From: CAYTZH01 sp964442285
GTDB lineage: Bacteria; Myxococcota_A; UBA9160; JAFDET01
Assembly: GCA_964442285.1 (NCBI GenBank)
Contig: CAYTZH010000014.1
Location: 1-64,000 of the forward strand
Reading direction: 5' to 3'
DNA length: 64,000 nucleotides
Shown: positions 53,085 to 62,365 of the stretch, one piece after another
Layout of the letters: the number at the start of each line of letters is the position of its first letter
Position numbering within the stretch: the first letter of the stretch is position 1
Translations under genes and position numbers: made by a program
Notes under the pieces: generated by a model
Database searches by the model: none
Seen by the model: the letters and a program-made list of their open reading frames with translations, nothing else
Told to the model about the DNA's origin: nothing

Positions 53085-54089
53085 GTGAGGGGACCCTTCC
53101 GCGACGCCGCGCGCGGGCTGCACCAGGACCCGCGTACGGTGCAGACCGCCGACGGGCAGCGCCTGGCCCTGATCGAGCTGACCGACCCGAAGACGCCCGC
53201 CGAGAAGGCGGCGGAGGGCCCGGTCTTCCTGCTGGTGCACGGCTTCGGCCAGAACCGGCTCGGCTTCACCCTGGGCGGCCTGCCCCGGGAGCTGCTGGCC
53301 CGGGGCGCGCGGGTGTTCCTGGCCGAGCTGCGGGGGCACGGGGCGAGCCGCTCGCGGAGCCAGGCGCCCTGGAGCCTGGCCCAGCTGCTCGACGACGACT
53401 GCCCGGCGCTGCTCGAGGGCGTGGCCGACTGGAGCGGCAGCCGGCGGGTCCACTGGATCGGCCACTCCCTGGGCGGCCTGCTGGGGATCGCCCTGCTCGG
53501 ACGAGGGGCCGCCCTGGCCTCGCTCACGACCCTCGCCTCGCCGGTGCAGATCGGCGCCTGCAGCCCGCTCGTCCGCCTGGCCTCGGTCTTCGCGGGTCCC
53601 CTCGCCTCGGTGGCGCCCCGCGGTCGGTGGGTGCCGATGAACCACCTCCTCGGGCTGCTCTCCGGGCCGCTCTCCCGCGAGGCTACCTGGGGCGGCCACC
53701 GGCTGCTCCAGCGGGCCGCCGGCCTGGCCAACCCCGCCCAGGCGGAGCCGCCCGCGCTGGCGCGGATCCTGGCCTCGGCGGAGCCCGAGTCGCCGCGCGT
53801 CTTTCTCGAGCTGGCGCGCAACGCGGTCCTGGCCCGCTCCCGCCTCGCCGACGTGGACCTGGTGCAGGCGCTGCGCGGCTCGGACGTCCCCGCGGCCGCC
53901 GTCGTGGGAACGGCCGACTCCCTCGCGCCGCCGCAGGCCGTCGCGCCGTTCCGGGGCTCGGAGCACCGCGGACCGCGCCTGGTGATCGAGATCGAGGGTG
54001 GCACCCACCTCGATGCCGCCATGGGCTACCACGTCCCGGAGACGCTGCACCGGGTCTGGCGCTTCCTGGAGGCGTCGGGCGCGCTGTAG
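53085..54089 (+). CDS. Alpha/beta hydrolase
   Basis: 334 residues. Oxyanion motif LLVHGFGQNR, nucleophile elbow GHSLGG with S128, acid in AAVVGTADSLAPP and base in EIEGGTHLDAA. The region around 150-240 is a helical lid. It is cytoplasmic (no signal peptide), of the kind that acts on lipids or polyester; its substrate is unknown. GTG 53085 follows GGGAGAGAC. It is divergent from the enoyl-CoA hydratase and convergent with the exosortase-like gene. Confidence 0.9.
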   Translation: MRGPFRDAARGLHQDPRTVQTADGQRLALIELTDPKTPAEKAAEGPVFLLVHGFGQNRLGFTLGGLPRELLARGARVFLAELRGHGASRSRSQAPWSLAQLLDDDCPALLEGVADWSGSRRVHWIGHSLGGLLGIALLGRGAALASLTTLASPVQIGACSPLVRLASVFAGPLASVAPRGRWVPMNHLLGLLSGPLSREATWGGHRLLQRAAGLANPAQAEPPALARILASAEPESPRVFLELARNAVLARSRLADVDLVQALRGSDVPAAAVVGTADSLAPPQAVAPFRGSEHRGPRLVIEIEGGTHLDAAMGYHVPETLHRVWRFLEASGAL

Positions 54090-54110
54090 ACGCGGGGAGC
54101 GGACCGCCGC

Positions 54111-54620
54111 TCAGGCGACCGCCTCCAGCACGAGATTGCGCTCGCGGCTCGCCCAGGCCGCGAAGAGCAGCACCGTGGTGAGCACCATGACGCCCTGCCC
54201 CACCTGCAGGTGGGCCATCTCGAAGTGCTCGGACGCCCGCAGCACCACCACGGTGAGCACCACCAGCCGCACCAGATTGAGGGCGACCAGGGCGCCGAGC
54301 GCCGCCACGATCCCCGGCAGCACCCGCGGCGAGCGCCGTCCGGGGAAGGCCAGCACCGCTGCGAGGAAGACGGCGAGCAGGGAGATCCCGTCGCAGTCGG
54401 GCACGATCTGCACCGCGCCCTCGCGCGCGATCACCTGGCTGCCCTCCACCCGCGCCTCGATGCCGAGGCCGTTCACCAGGGCGCCCGTGGCGTGGGCCAG
54501 CCCCACGCAGAGGGGCTCGCGGAGGTGCTTCACCGTCCACGGGGTGCTGATGGCGAAGCCCAGCACGGCCAGGGCGAGGGCGAAGAGGAGCATGAAGCGC
54601 AGCCACGGTCGTCGCGACAC
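54111..54620 (-). CDS. Exosortase/archaeosortase-family protein
   Basis: 169 residues, a multi-span membrane transpeptidase of the exosortase type. The invariant Cys is C76 in VPDCDGISLLAVF, the Arg is R118 in LNLVRLVVLTVV and the His is H137 in EHFEMAHLQVGQG (or H132). Spans are at about 10-28, 78-97, 105-128 and 140-158. It is short, like XrtH-type enzymes, and lacks the C-terminal extension of long exosortases. It is the only sortase seen and the four PEP-CTERM proteins in the window are its likely substrates, although their loci are 20-41 kb away. It stands between an alpha/beta hydrolase and an amidohydrolase. Confidence 0.85.
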   Translation of the reverse strand: MSRRPWLRFMLLFALALAVLGFAISTPWTVKHLREPLCVGLAHATGALVNGLGIEARVEGSQVIAREGAVQIVPDCDGISLLAVFLAAVLAFPGRRSPRVLPGIVAALGALVALNLVRLVVLTVVVLRASEHFEMAHLQVGQGVMVLTTVLLFAAWASRERNLVLEAVA

Positions 54621-54652
54621 GCCGTTCTCCTACCGCAGCGGGAGCGCGGGCG

Positions 54653-56347
54653 CTAGCGCTCTTCCCGTTGGTACACCGAGCGTCCACCGACGACGGTCTC
54701 GAGGACCGAGATCGCCGCCAGCTCCGACGGGGCGGTCTCGAGGGGCGAGCGCGCGAGGATCACGAGATCCGCGAGCTTTCCGACCTCGAGGGAGCCCTTC
54801 TCCGCCTCCTCGAAGTGCTGCCAGGCCGCGTCGATGGTGATGGCCCGCAGGGCCTGCTCCACGGTCAGGCGCTGGTCGGGACCGAGCACGAAGCCGCTGC
54901 GGGTGCGGCGCTCCACCGCCGACGCCACCAGGCGCAGCGGCTCGAGGGGCACCACCGGGTCGTCGGCGTGGATCGTGAAGCGGACCCCGTGGCGCAGCGC
55001 GCTGTCCGTCGGGCTCATCCGCGCCGCCCGGGCGGGCCCCATGAACCGGGTCCGGTGTCGGTCGCCCCAGTAGTAGGTGTGGAGCACGAAGAAGCTCGGC
55101 ACCACGTCCAGGGCCGCCATCCGCGCGAGCTGATCCTCCCGGGCCATCTGGGCGTGCACGATCACGTGGCGCGCGTCCTCGCGCGGCGCGGCGGCCTGGG
55201 CGGCCTCGAAGGCGTCGAGGATGTCGTCGATGGCGGCGTCGCCGTTGCCGTGGACGGCCACCTGCCAGCCGGCGGCGTGGAAGCGCATCACCCGCTCGAT
55301 CAGGTCCTCGCGCGCGATCCGGGGATAGCCGCGGTAGGCCGGATCTTCGCCGGGCGGCACGTGGTAGGGCTTGCGGAGGTAGCCCGTGTAGCCCTGGATC
55401 GAGCCGTCGGCGAGCAGCTTGACCGCGCCCCGGCGGACCCGCTCCGGGTCGGGCGGCTCGAAGCGCATCTCGCCCGCGAGGATCCGCTCGCCCACGGACT
55501 CCGCGGGCCAGACCACGACCCGCAGGGGCAGGAGCCCGAGCCGCGCCAGCCAGTCCAGACCGCGCATCTGCAGCGGCGTGCCGTAGCCGTTCTGCGCCGT
55601 GGTGACCCCGGCGGCGAGGTAGCGCCGGCAGGCCTCGCGCACGATGCGCCAGGCGCCCACCGGACCCGGCTCGAGGAGCCCCTCCACCGGCGCCATCGCG
55701 CTCTCCTCGAGCACGCCGTCGGGCTCGCCGCTGCCGGGCTCGCGGCGGATGCGGCCGCCCTCGGGATCGGCGCTGTCCGCGTCGAGGCCGAGCTCGGCCA
55801 GGGCGCGGCTGTTCAGGGCGGCCAGGTGGCCGGAGATGTGGAAGGCCACGATCGGGTGGGCGGTCGAGGCGCGGTCGAGGTCGTGGCGAGTGGGATGGCG
55901 GCCCTCGGCGAGCAGGGTGTCGTCGTAGCCCATGCCCAGGATCCACTCCCCGGCCGAGGTCTCCTCCGCCCGCGCAGCGAGCAGCGCCACCACATCGTCG
56001 ATCCGCTTCGCCGGCCCGATCGGGGGACTGTTCAGGTTCGCGACCACGGCGTAGACGCCGGCGCCCGGGAAGTGGCCATGGGCGTCGATGAAGCCCGGCA
56101 GCAGCGCGCGGCCGTCGAGCTCCACCACCCGCGCGCCCCGGGCCGCCCCCCAGGACGAGACCGCCGCCGCATCGCCGACGATGGCGATGCGCTCGCCCGC
56201 GGTGCCGAGGGCCTCAGCCACCCGCCCGGCGGTGTCCAGGGTGACGACCGGGCCGCCGCGGTAGACCACGGCGCCGGGCTCGGAGCAGGCCGTGAGGGCC
56301 GCGAGCAGCCAGAGCCAGCAGCTCCGCGATCGGGCGGTCCCGGTCAC
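54653..56347 (-). CDS. YtcJ-like amidohydrolase lipoprotein
   Basis: 564 residues. GTG 56347 begins a lipoprotein signal (SCWLWLLAALTAC). Metal-binding H-x-H is in LPGFIDAHGHFPG; further sites are WQVAVHGNGDAAIDDIL, VIVHAQMAREDQL and FTIHADDPVVPLEP; C-terminal composite domain KGSLEVGKLADLVIL. These enzymes hydrolyse amides or ureido compounds, and here act outside the cytoplasm. The start overlaps the stop of the sialidase-fold gene by four bases, so both are translated together. Confidence 0.9.
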   Translation of the reverse strand: MTGTARSRSCWLWLLAALTACSEPGAVVYRGGPVVTLDTAGRVAEALGTAGERIAIVGDAAAVSSWGAARGARVVELDGRALLPGFIDAHGHFPGAGVYAVVANLNSPPIGPAKRIDDVVALLAARAEETSAGEWILGMGYDDTLLAEGRHPTRHDLDRASTAHPIVAFHISGHLAALNSRALAELGLDADSADPEGGRIRREPGSGEPDGVLEESAMAPVEGLLEPGPVGAWRIVREACRRYLAAGVTTAQNGYGTPLQMRGLDWLARLGLLPLRVVVWPAESVGERILAGEMRFEPPDPERVRRGAVKLLADGSIQGYTGYLRKPYHVPPGEDPAYRGYPRIAREDLIERVMRFHAAGWQVAVHGNGDAAIDDILDAFEAAQAAAPREDARHVIVHAQMAREDQLARMAALDVVPSFFVLHTYYWGDRHRTRFMGPARAARMSPTDSALRHGVRFTIHADDPVVPLEPLRLVASAVERRTRSGFVLGPDQRLTVEQALRAITIDAAWQHFEEAEKGSLEVGKLADLVILARSPLETAPSELAAISVLETVVGGRSVYQREER

Positions 56348-57456
56348 GGCGCTGCCGGCAACCGGTCCAGGGGCAGGCGCGCCATCCGGATGTCGGTGGC
56401 CAGGAACATGCCCAGGAGCCAGGGATAGTCCCGGTCGACCCGACTCGTGTAGTAGTCCACGTAGAGGTGCCCCTCGCGCTTCACCACACCGGCGTAGGAG
56501 GTGTCTCCCGCGCTCGGCAGGTCGGTGAGCCACTCGATCCGCTCGGGCGTGAGCCGGAACAGCGAGGTGCGCTTGCGGCTGAAGGAGCCGCCGAGCCGGG
56601 TGAAGGGACCGCGCGATCCCGGCTGGAAGCGCGCCACCGCGTAGACCTCGTCGCCGTGCCGGAACAGGACCGGCCCGTCGAGCCGGGTGACGTCGCTGCG
56701 GACGGTCGACCACGCCTCGTAGGGCGGCTCCGCCACCGCCAGCAGCGTGCCGGCGTCCTCGTGCCCCCACAGGCTGTCGGGCCGCACCTCGAGACGCGCG
56801 GTCGCCAGCATGCGGCCATCGGGCAGGAACTCGATGGCGGTCTCGTCGTTGGCGTCGCCCCGGTGGATCTCGGAGACCTGGGTCCAGGTCCGGCCGTCCG
56901 TGGAGCGGAGCAGGATCGAGGCCCCGTGGGCGTGCCAGTAGGCCGGCACGTACCAGGTGGCTCCGTCGGGCGTCTTGGGCCTCCAGAAGAGCCAGCCCTC
57001 GGGCTCGATCGGCTCGAAGTCGGACCAGCGGACGCCGTCTGCGCTGGTGGCGAGGACCGTGCCCTCGGGCGTGGCGTAGACGCTGTCGTTGGGCAGGGCG
57101 TAGAGGAAGAGCCGCCCGTCCAGGACGACGAGCTTCGGATCGCGGATGTCGAGCCCCGGGACCCGCAGGGTGGCCAGGGTCTCCCAGGCGCGGCCGTCCA
57201 CGGAGTGCTTCACCAGCAGCCGCGAGCGGGGCGTCCCCAGGTGGTAGGGCGAGGCCGCGTGGACCAGCAGGAAGCCCTCGCGCCAGGCGATCATGTCGGT
57301 GTTCGAGTTGTGCTCGCCGTCGGCGACCACGTCCCAGGTCTCGATGCCGTAGGCGGGATCCACCCGGGATCCGTTCGGGCGCAGCGCCAGCCAGGCGAAC
57401 AGGGCCGCGAGCAGGACGAGGAAGCCGCCGAGGCCGACGGCCAGCGTGCGTAACAC
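56344..57456 (-). CDS. Sialidase-fold (BNR-like) membrane-anchored protein
   Basis: 370 residues. It begins with a membrane anchor (LAVGLGGFLVLLAALFAWLAL). The rest is a beta propeller with Asp-box-like repeats: SVDGRAWETLATL, SADGVRWSDFEPI, STDGRTWTQVSEIH. It could be an exo-sialidase or a related glycan-binding protein; catalytic Arg triad cannot be assigned with certainty. GTG 57456 has GGGAGG upstream. It overlaps the amidohydrolase gene, so they may work on one extracellular substrate. Confidence 0.8.
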   Translation of the reverse strand: MLRTLAVGLGGFLVLLAALFAWLALRPNGSRVDPAYGIETWDVVADGEHNSNTDMIAWREGFLLVHAASPYHLGTPRSRLLVKHSVDGRAWETLATLRVPGLDIRDPKLVVLDGRLFLYALPNDSVYATPEGTVLATSADGVRWSDFEPIEPEGWLFWRPKTPDGATWYVPAYWHAHGASILLRSTDGRTWTQVSEIHRGDANDETAIEFLPDGRMLATARLEVRPDSLWGHEDAGTLLAVAEPPYEAWSTVRSDVTRLDGPVLFRHGDEVYAVARFQPGSRGPFTRLGGSFSRKRTSLFRLTPERIEWLTDLPSAGDTSYAGVVKREGHLYVDYYTSRVDRDYPWLLGMFLATDIRMARLPLDRLPAAP

Positions 57457-57747
57457 GAGCGCAACCTCCCGCGGGGCGCAGTTTGACACGAACCGGGGTA
57501 GGTGACGAGACGCGGACGAGGTCGATGGGGCTCCGGAGCGGTGTCGAGGCCGAGAAGCTGCGGATGGCGCGAGCGTGTCGCATCAACGGGACCGGTGACG
57601 GCCGACGTCACACAGCGTTTGATCGACGCCAGAACGTCGTATCCCCTGCGCGAACACGGTCCGATCCGAACAAGAACGCCGTTCTGCGTGCGAAAAGGAG
57701 TGAGAACTTCTGGTGACGCGGTCTTCTCGAGAGCGCCACGGAGGTGC
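57457..57747. other. Intergenic region, possible inverted repeat
   Basis: About 290 bases between the transglutaminase stop and the sialidase-fold start. It holds agaac-gcc-gttct at 57673-57685 and a half site agaacgtc at about 57625, in a region somewhat less GC-rich. These resemble half sites of the TetR-type palindrome but the spacing is wrong. No gene or clear promoter was found. Confidence 0.3.
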
Positions 57748-58572
57748 CTACGGAGCGGAGGCCGACCCGGCACCCCGCAGGGAGACCACCCGGTCGTCGG
57801 CTCTCCCGATGAAGAGGGGAATGAGCCACCCCTGAAGCCCCGTCAAGCGATCGTCACCGAAGCCGGCGTCGTAGAGGGCCTTCGTGTCGCGATGGACGCC
57901 GTAGTCCCGGCCCACCAGGTCCGCCACGGAGCCGTCGTCGGCCAGCTGGGAGAAGGCATCGCTGCGGCCGTCCCAGTGCGTCGTCCCGCCCAGGTGGAGC
58001 CCGTAGCCCAGACGGCGACCCTCGCGCTGGAGCCGGGCCCGTGCGGCCTCCTCCAGGGGTCGGTCGACCACGTAGCTGTCCACCCGCACCCAGACGCCGT
58101 CGAGGAAGACCTCGCTGAACGAGTGGTCGACGAACGGCCCCGGGCGCTCGACGAGCCCGTAGAGGATCTCCCGGGAGATCTGGACGAAGTGCTGCCGGGC
58201 CGGGATGCCGGCCGCTCGCAGCAGGGCGACGAACAGCGTCGACTTGGTGTTGCAGTACCCCACCCCGGCCTCGAGCACCTCCGACGCCCGCAGCCGGTAA
58301 AAGCCGCGGGTCCAGCCGAAGCGGATCTCGTCGCGGACGAAGTCGTGGATCCGGACCGCCCGCTCCCGCGGGCTCGCAGCGTCGCCGACGATCCGCCGGG
58401 CCGCCTCGCGGACGGCCGGGGCGTCCCGGTCCACCAACGGGGTGGCCTCGAGCCAGCGCGCCATCTCCTTGGCGGCGGCCGCCTGGGCTGCGGCCGGCGG
58501 GGCGGCCAGGGCCGCATCGTGCGGGGCGGCCACCAGGGCCGGCAGGGCGAAGGCGGTCAGCCAGGTGCGCAT
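57748..58572 (-). CDS. Exported transglutaminase-like protein
   Basis: 274 residues. The signal peptide is MRTWLTAFALPALVAAPHDA. The transglutaminase core has C107 in GVGYCNTKSTLFVALLRAAG, H150 in FVDHSFSEVFLDG and D165 in VRVDSYVVD. In bacteria such cores are usually proteases or peptide amidases. It starts two bases after the pgl stop, in one transcript with pgi and pgl, though a link to sugar metabolism is not evident. Confidence 0.88.
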   Translation of the reverse strand: MRTWLTAFALPALVAAPHDAALAAPPAAAQAAAAKEMARWLEATPLVDRDAPAVREAARRIVGDAASPRERAVRIHDFVRDEIRFGWTRGFYRLRASEVLEAGVGYCNTKSTLFVALLRAAGIPARQHFVQISREILYGLVERPGPFVDHSFSEVFLDGVWVRVDSYVVDRPLEEAARARLQREGRRLGYGLHLGGTTHWDGRSDAFSQLADDGSVADLVGRDYGVHRDTKALYDAGFGDDRLTGLQGWLIPLFIGRADDRVVSLRGAGSASAP

Positions 58573-58574
58573 CC

Positions 58575-59279
58575 TCAGAGGCTGGCTGCTGCCGCCGCAT
58601 CCGCCAGCACCACGGCGCGCTCGCGCTGCGCGACGGCCCCGGCCGGGATCGCGGCGTCGCCCGCGAGGAGTCGCGGCAGGACGTCGGCCTTCCCCGCACC
58701 CGTCACCACCCACAGGATCTCCCGCGCGCGCTCGAGCACCGGATAGGTGAGGGTCAGGCGCCGGTGCCCCCGGTACGGTCCGGTGGCGGCCACGTCGCGA
58801 TCCCGCACCGCGAGGACCGGGTCGCCGGGGACGAGGGAGGCCGTGTGGCCGTCGTCGCCCAGACCGAGGTGGACGAGGTCCAGGACCGGGGGATCGCCGG
58901 CGGCCGCGGCCAGGGCGTCGCGGTAGGCGACCGCCGCCCCCTCGAGATCGGGCGGCTCGCCCCGCGCGGCGTCCCAGACGGGCATGGGCACCACCTGGCC
59001 GGGCTCGACCCGGTCGAGCAGGCAGGTTTCGAGCTGCTGCCGGTTCCGCGCGGGATCGCCGTCGGGGGCCACCCGCTCGTCGACCTGGAACAGGTGGACG
59101 CGCTCCCAGGGCACGCGCTCCTGGGCGAGGCAGGCCAGCATCCGCGCGGGGGTCGAGCCGCCGCTCACCGCCAGCACGAAGCGCCCCCGTGCAGCCACCG
59201 CCCGCCGCGCCGCCTCGGCGATCCGGCCCGCCGCCGCCCGAGCCACCGCCTCGGCGTGGGCGAGGGCGACGAGCTCCAT
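58575..59279 (-). CDS. pgl: 6-phosphogluconolactonase
   Basis: 234 residues. It hydrolyses 6-phosphogluconolactone in the oxidative pentose phosphate path. SugarP-isomerase-type fold: FVLAVSGGSTPARMLACLA, VHLFQVDERVAPDGDPARN, LDLVHLGLGDDGHTASLVPGD and WVVTGAGKADVL. ATG 59279 lies two bases after the pgi stop. No zwf or gnd is seen in this window; they may lie elsewhere. Confidence 0.95.
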   Translation of the reverse strand: MELVALAHAEAVARAAAGRIAEAARRAVAARGRFVLAVSGGSTPARMLACLAQERVPWERVHLFQVDERVAPDGDPARNRQQLETCLLDRVEPGQVVPMPVWDAARGEPPDLEGAAVAYRDALAAAAGDPPVLDLVHLGLGDDGHTASLVPGDPVLAVRDRDVAATGPYRGHRRLTLTYPVLERAREILWVVTGAGKADVLPRLLAGDAAIPAGAVAQRERAVVLADAAAAASL

Positions 59280-59281
59280 GC

Positions 59282-60907
59282 CTAGCCCCGGACCCGCCGA
59301 TAGCGCTCGACCAGCGTGTTGGTGGAGGAGTCGTGGTCCAGGACGCCGCCGTCCGCCAGCTCGCCGGCGATGCGCGTGGCCAGCTTCTTGCCGAGCTCCA
59401 CGCCCCACTGATCGAAGGAGTTCACCTGCCAGACGCTGCCCTGGACGAAGACCTTGTGCTCGTACAGCGCCACCAGCGCGCCGAGCACCGCCGGATCGAG
59501 CCGGTCCGCCAGCAGCGTGTTGCTCGGGCGGTTGCCGGGGAAGGTGCGGTGGGTCACGAGCGCCTCCTCCACCCCCTCGGCGCGCACCTCGTCGGGGGTC
59601 TTGCCGAAGGCCAGGGCCTCGCTCTGGGCGAACAGGTTGGCCATGAGCAGGTCGTGGTGGTCGCCCAGGGGATTCAGGCTGTGGCAGAAGCCGATGAAGT
59701 CGCAGGGGATCAGCTTCGTGCCCTGATGGATCAGCTGGTAGAAGGCGTGCTGGCCATTGGTCCCCGGCTCCCCCCACACGATCGGTCCCGTCTGGACCTC
59801 CACGGGACGCCCCTCCAGGTCGACGCGCTTGCCGTTGCTCTCCATGTCGAGCTGCTGGAGGTAGGCGGGAAAGCGCGCCAGGTACTGGTCGTAGGGCAGC
59901 ACGGCGTGGGTGTGGGCGTCCCAGAAGTTGTTGTACCAGACGCCGATCAGCCCGAGCAGCGCCGGCAGGTTCTCCGCCAGCGGCGCCGTGCGGAAGTGCT
60001 CGTCCATGGCGCGGAAGCCCGCGAGCATCTCCCGGAAGGCGCCGGGGCCGATGGCGAGCATCAGCGAGAGGCCGATCGCCGAGTCGTAGGAGTAGCGACC
60101 GCCGACCCAGTCCCAGAAGCCGAACATGTTCTCGGTGTCGATGCCGAAGGCCCGCACCTGCTCCGCGTTGGTGGAGACCGCGACGAAGTGTCGGGCCACC
60201 GCGGCCTCGTCGCCGAGGGCGTCCAGACACCAGGCCCGGGCCGTCCGGGCGTTGGTGAGGGTCTCGAGGGTGGTGAAGGTCTTGGAGCAGATCACGAAGA
60301 GTGTCTCGGCGGGGTCGAGGTCGCGGGTCTTCTCCGCGAAGTCGCTGCCGTCGATGTTCGACACGAAGCGCACCGTGAGGGCCCGCTCGCTGTAGTGGCG
60401 CAGGGCCTCGTAGGCCATCACCGGGCCCAGGTCCGAGCCGCCGATCCCCACGTTCACCACGTTCCGGATCCGCTGCCCCGTGTGCCCCCGCCAGGCCCCG
60501 CTGCGCACCCGCTCGGCGAAGGCCTCCATGCGGTCGAGCACCGCGTGGACGTCGGCCGCCACGGGCTCTCCGTCCACGGCCAGCGCGGCGTCGCGCGGCG
60601 CGCGCAGGGCCACGTGCATCACGGCGCGACCCTCGGTGACGTTGATGGGCTCGCCGGAGAACATGGCCTCGATGCGCGCCGGGAGCCCCACCTGCTCGGC
60701 CAGCTGCAGCAGCAGCGCAAGGGTCTCGTCGGTGAGCCGGTTCTTGGCGTAGTCCAGGTAGAGGCCGGCCGCCTCCGCGGCGAGGCGCTCGCCCCGCTTC
60801 GGATCCTCGGCGAAGAGCGCGCGCAGCGAGACGTTCTCCAGCTGGCGCCGATGTCGGGCGAGCGCCTCCCAGGCGGGAAGCGTGTGGGTGGCCGGGCGTG
60901 TGCTCAT
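59282..60907 (-). CDS. pgi: Glucose-6-phosphate isomerase
   Basis: 541 residues, the long bacterial form. It converts glucose 6-phosphate and fructose 6-phosphate. Family signatures: VVNVGIGGSDLGPVMAYEAL, FVSNIDGSDFAEK, MESNGKRVDLEGR, GEPGTNGQHAFYQLIHQGT and GSVWQVNSFDQWGVELGK. ATG 60907 is preceded by a GAGGAGGAACG stretch. It is co-transcribed with pgl and follows the flavoprotein gene by 57 bases. Confidence 0.97.
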   Translation of the reverse strand: MSTRPATHTLPAWEALARHRRQLENVSLRALFAEDPKRGERLAAEAAGLYLDYAKNRLTDETLALLLQLAEQVGLPARIEAMFSGEPINVTEGRAVMHVALRAPRDAALAVDGEPVAADVHAVLDRMEAFAERVRSGAWRGHTGQRIRNVVNVGIGGSDLGPVMAYEALRHYSERALTVRFVSNIDGSDFAEKTRDLDPAETLFVICSKTFTTLETLTNARTARAWCLDALGDEAAVARHFVAVSTNAEQVRAFGIDTENMFGFWDWVGGRYSYDSAIGLSLMLAIGPGAFREMLAGFRAMDEHFRTAPLAENLPALLGLIGVWYNNFWDAHTHAVLPYDQYLARFPAYLQQLDMESNGKRVDLEGRPVEVQTGPIVWGEPGTNGQHAFYQLIHQGTKLIPCDFIGFCHSLNPLGDHHDLLMANLFAQSEALAFGKTPDEVRAEGVEEALVTHRTFPGNRPSNTLLADRLDPAVLGALVALYEHKVFVQGSVWQVNSFDQWGVELGKKLATRIAGELADGGVLDHDSSTNTLVERYRRVRG

Positions 60908-60964
60908 CGTTCCTCCTCGTCGGCCGTGCTGGGATGCACCTCCGGGGCAGCGGGTTTCCGGACG

Positions 60965-62365
60965 TCAGCGGTCGGGGAGCAGCACGCCGGGGTTGAGCAG
61001 ATCGTTCGGGTCCACGGCCCGCTTCACCGCGCGGAGCAGCCCCACCCCCGTGGCGCCCAGCTCGTCCGCGAGGCTTCCGCGCCGCACCCGGCCGATCCCA
61101 TGGTGGTGGGCGACGCCTCCCCCCGCGGCGACGGTGGCCGCCATGACGCGGTTCCAGGCCTCCCAGTAGAGGGCCTCCCGTCGGGCCGGGTCCTCGGGCC
61201 GGGCGGCGAAGGTGAAGTAGAGGTTCGTCCCGGCGCGATAGCTGTGGCTCGAGTGGGCCGAGGCCGTGAACACGTCCGGGAGCTCGCGCAGCGAGGCCAC
61301 CGCCGCCTGGTAGAGCCCGAGCACCCGGCTCCAGGTCGCCGCCACCTCGATGGTGTCGAGGATGATCCCCTTCTCCAGGAACGGGGCCCAGCCGGGCACC
61401 TGGTTGCGATGCCCGAGCCAGTGGTCGACGGGCGCGGCCCCGGCCGCCACGCCCCCCTCCCCTTCGCACAGTGCCGCCACGGCCGACGCCTCGGCGGCCA
61501 CCGCCGGCTCCGGTCCCTCGTGCACCAGCAGCAGGAGCGCGCGCTCGGGCGGACAGTGATCGCCGAAGCCACGACCGCTCTCCGGGGCGTCGTACAGGCG
61601 CACGACCGGAGGTCGCCAGCCGGCCTGCACCACCCGGCGGATCGCGTCGAGGCCCGCGCCCATGCCGGCGAAGTGGAAGCTCTGTCCCTGCCGGGCCGGC
61701 GGCTTCGGTCGCAGGGAGAAGGTGACCTCGGTGATGACGCCCAGCGTGCCCTCGCTGCCAAGGAAGAGCTGGCGAAGGTCGGGGCCCGCCGCCGCCCGCG
61801 GCGTGCGTCGCGTCCGCAGGATCCCGCCGTCCGGGAGGACCACCTCGAGGTCCAGGAGCACGTCCTCGACGTTGCCGTAGCCGGTGGAGAACTGGCCGGC
61901 GGACCGGGTGGCGACGAAGCCCCCGACGGTCGCCAGCTCGATCGACTGGGGGTAGTGCCCGGTGGTGAAGCCGCGTTCGGCGACCCGCTCCTCGGCCTCC
62001 TGGGTATTGGTGCCCGCCCGGAAGGTGGCGGTGAGATCGCGGTCGTCCAGCGCCACCAGGCCGGACAGGCGCCGGGTGGAGAGCACCAGCTGGCCCGCCC
62101 CGGTCTGGATCCCGCCGCAGACGCCCGAGCCGCCGCCGTAGGTGACCACGGGGACGCCCGCGCTGCGACAGGCCTTCAGGACCGCCGCCACCTCCTCGGT
62201 GGAGCCGGGCTCGGCCACGGCGCGTGGGCGGCCGGCGCCCCGGCCCTCGTGCGCCCGGAGCTCGCCCAGGACCCAGCGGTCGCGGCGGTAGGCGTCCCGG
62301 GTGGGCTCGTCGGTGCGCAGCCGATCGCCCAGCAGCGCGCCCAGTCGATCCAGCACGTCGCTCAC
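60965..62365 (-). CDS. FAD-linked oxidase, alkyl-DHAP synthase-like
   Basis: 466 residues of the vanillyl-alcohol-oxidase fold. FAD loop VVTYGGGSGVCGG and SIELATVGGFVATRSAGQFST; C-terminal FTASAHSSHSYRAGTNLYFTF and GVAHHHGIGRVRRG, which recall alkyl-dihydroxyacetonephosphate synthase (ether-lipid synthesis), although D-lactate/glycolate oxidase-type enzymes share the fold. GTG 62365 overlaps the glpD stop by four bases. Pairing with GlpD, which makes dihydroxyacetone phosphate, fits an ether-lipid or glycerolipid role. Confidence 0.87.
   Translation of the reverse strand: MSDVLDRLGALLGDRLRTDEPTRDAYRRDRWVLGELRAHEGRGAGRPRAVAEPGSTEEVAAVLKACRSAGVPVVTYGGGSGVCGGIQTGAGQLVLSTRRLSGLVALDDRDLTATFRAGTNTQEAEERVAERGFTTGHYPQSIELATVGGFVATRSAGQFSTGYGNVEDVLLDLEVVLPDGGILRTRRTPRAAAGPDLRQLFLGSEGTLGVITEVTFSLRPKPPARQGQSFHFAGMGAGLDAIRRVVQAGWRPPVVRLYDAPESGRGFGDHCPPERALLLLVHEGPEPAVAAEASAVAALCEGEGGVAAGAAPVDHWLGHRNQVPGWAPFLEKGIILDTIEVAATWSRVLGLYQAAVASLRELPDVFTASAHSSHSYRAGTNLYFTFAARPEDPARREALYWEAWNRVMAATVAAGGGVAHHHGIGRVRRGSLADELGATGVGLLRAVKRAVDPNDLLNPGVLLPDR

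Noticed and set aside
57673..57685. agaac-gcc-gttct as a LexA-type SOS box
   Set aside because: The spacer is three bases; known boxes need GAAC-N4-GTTC or GAAC-N7-GAAC, and the nearby genes are not SOS genes.
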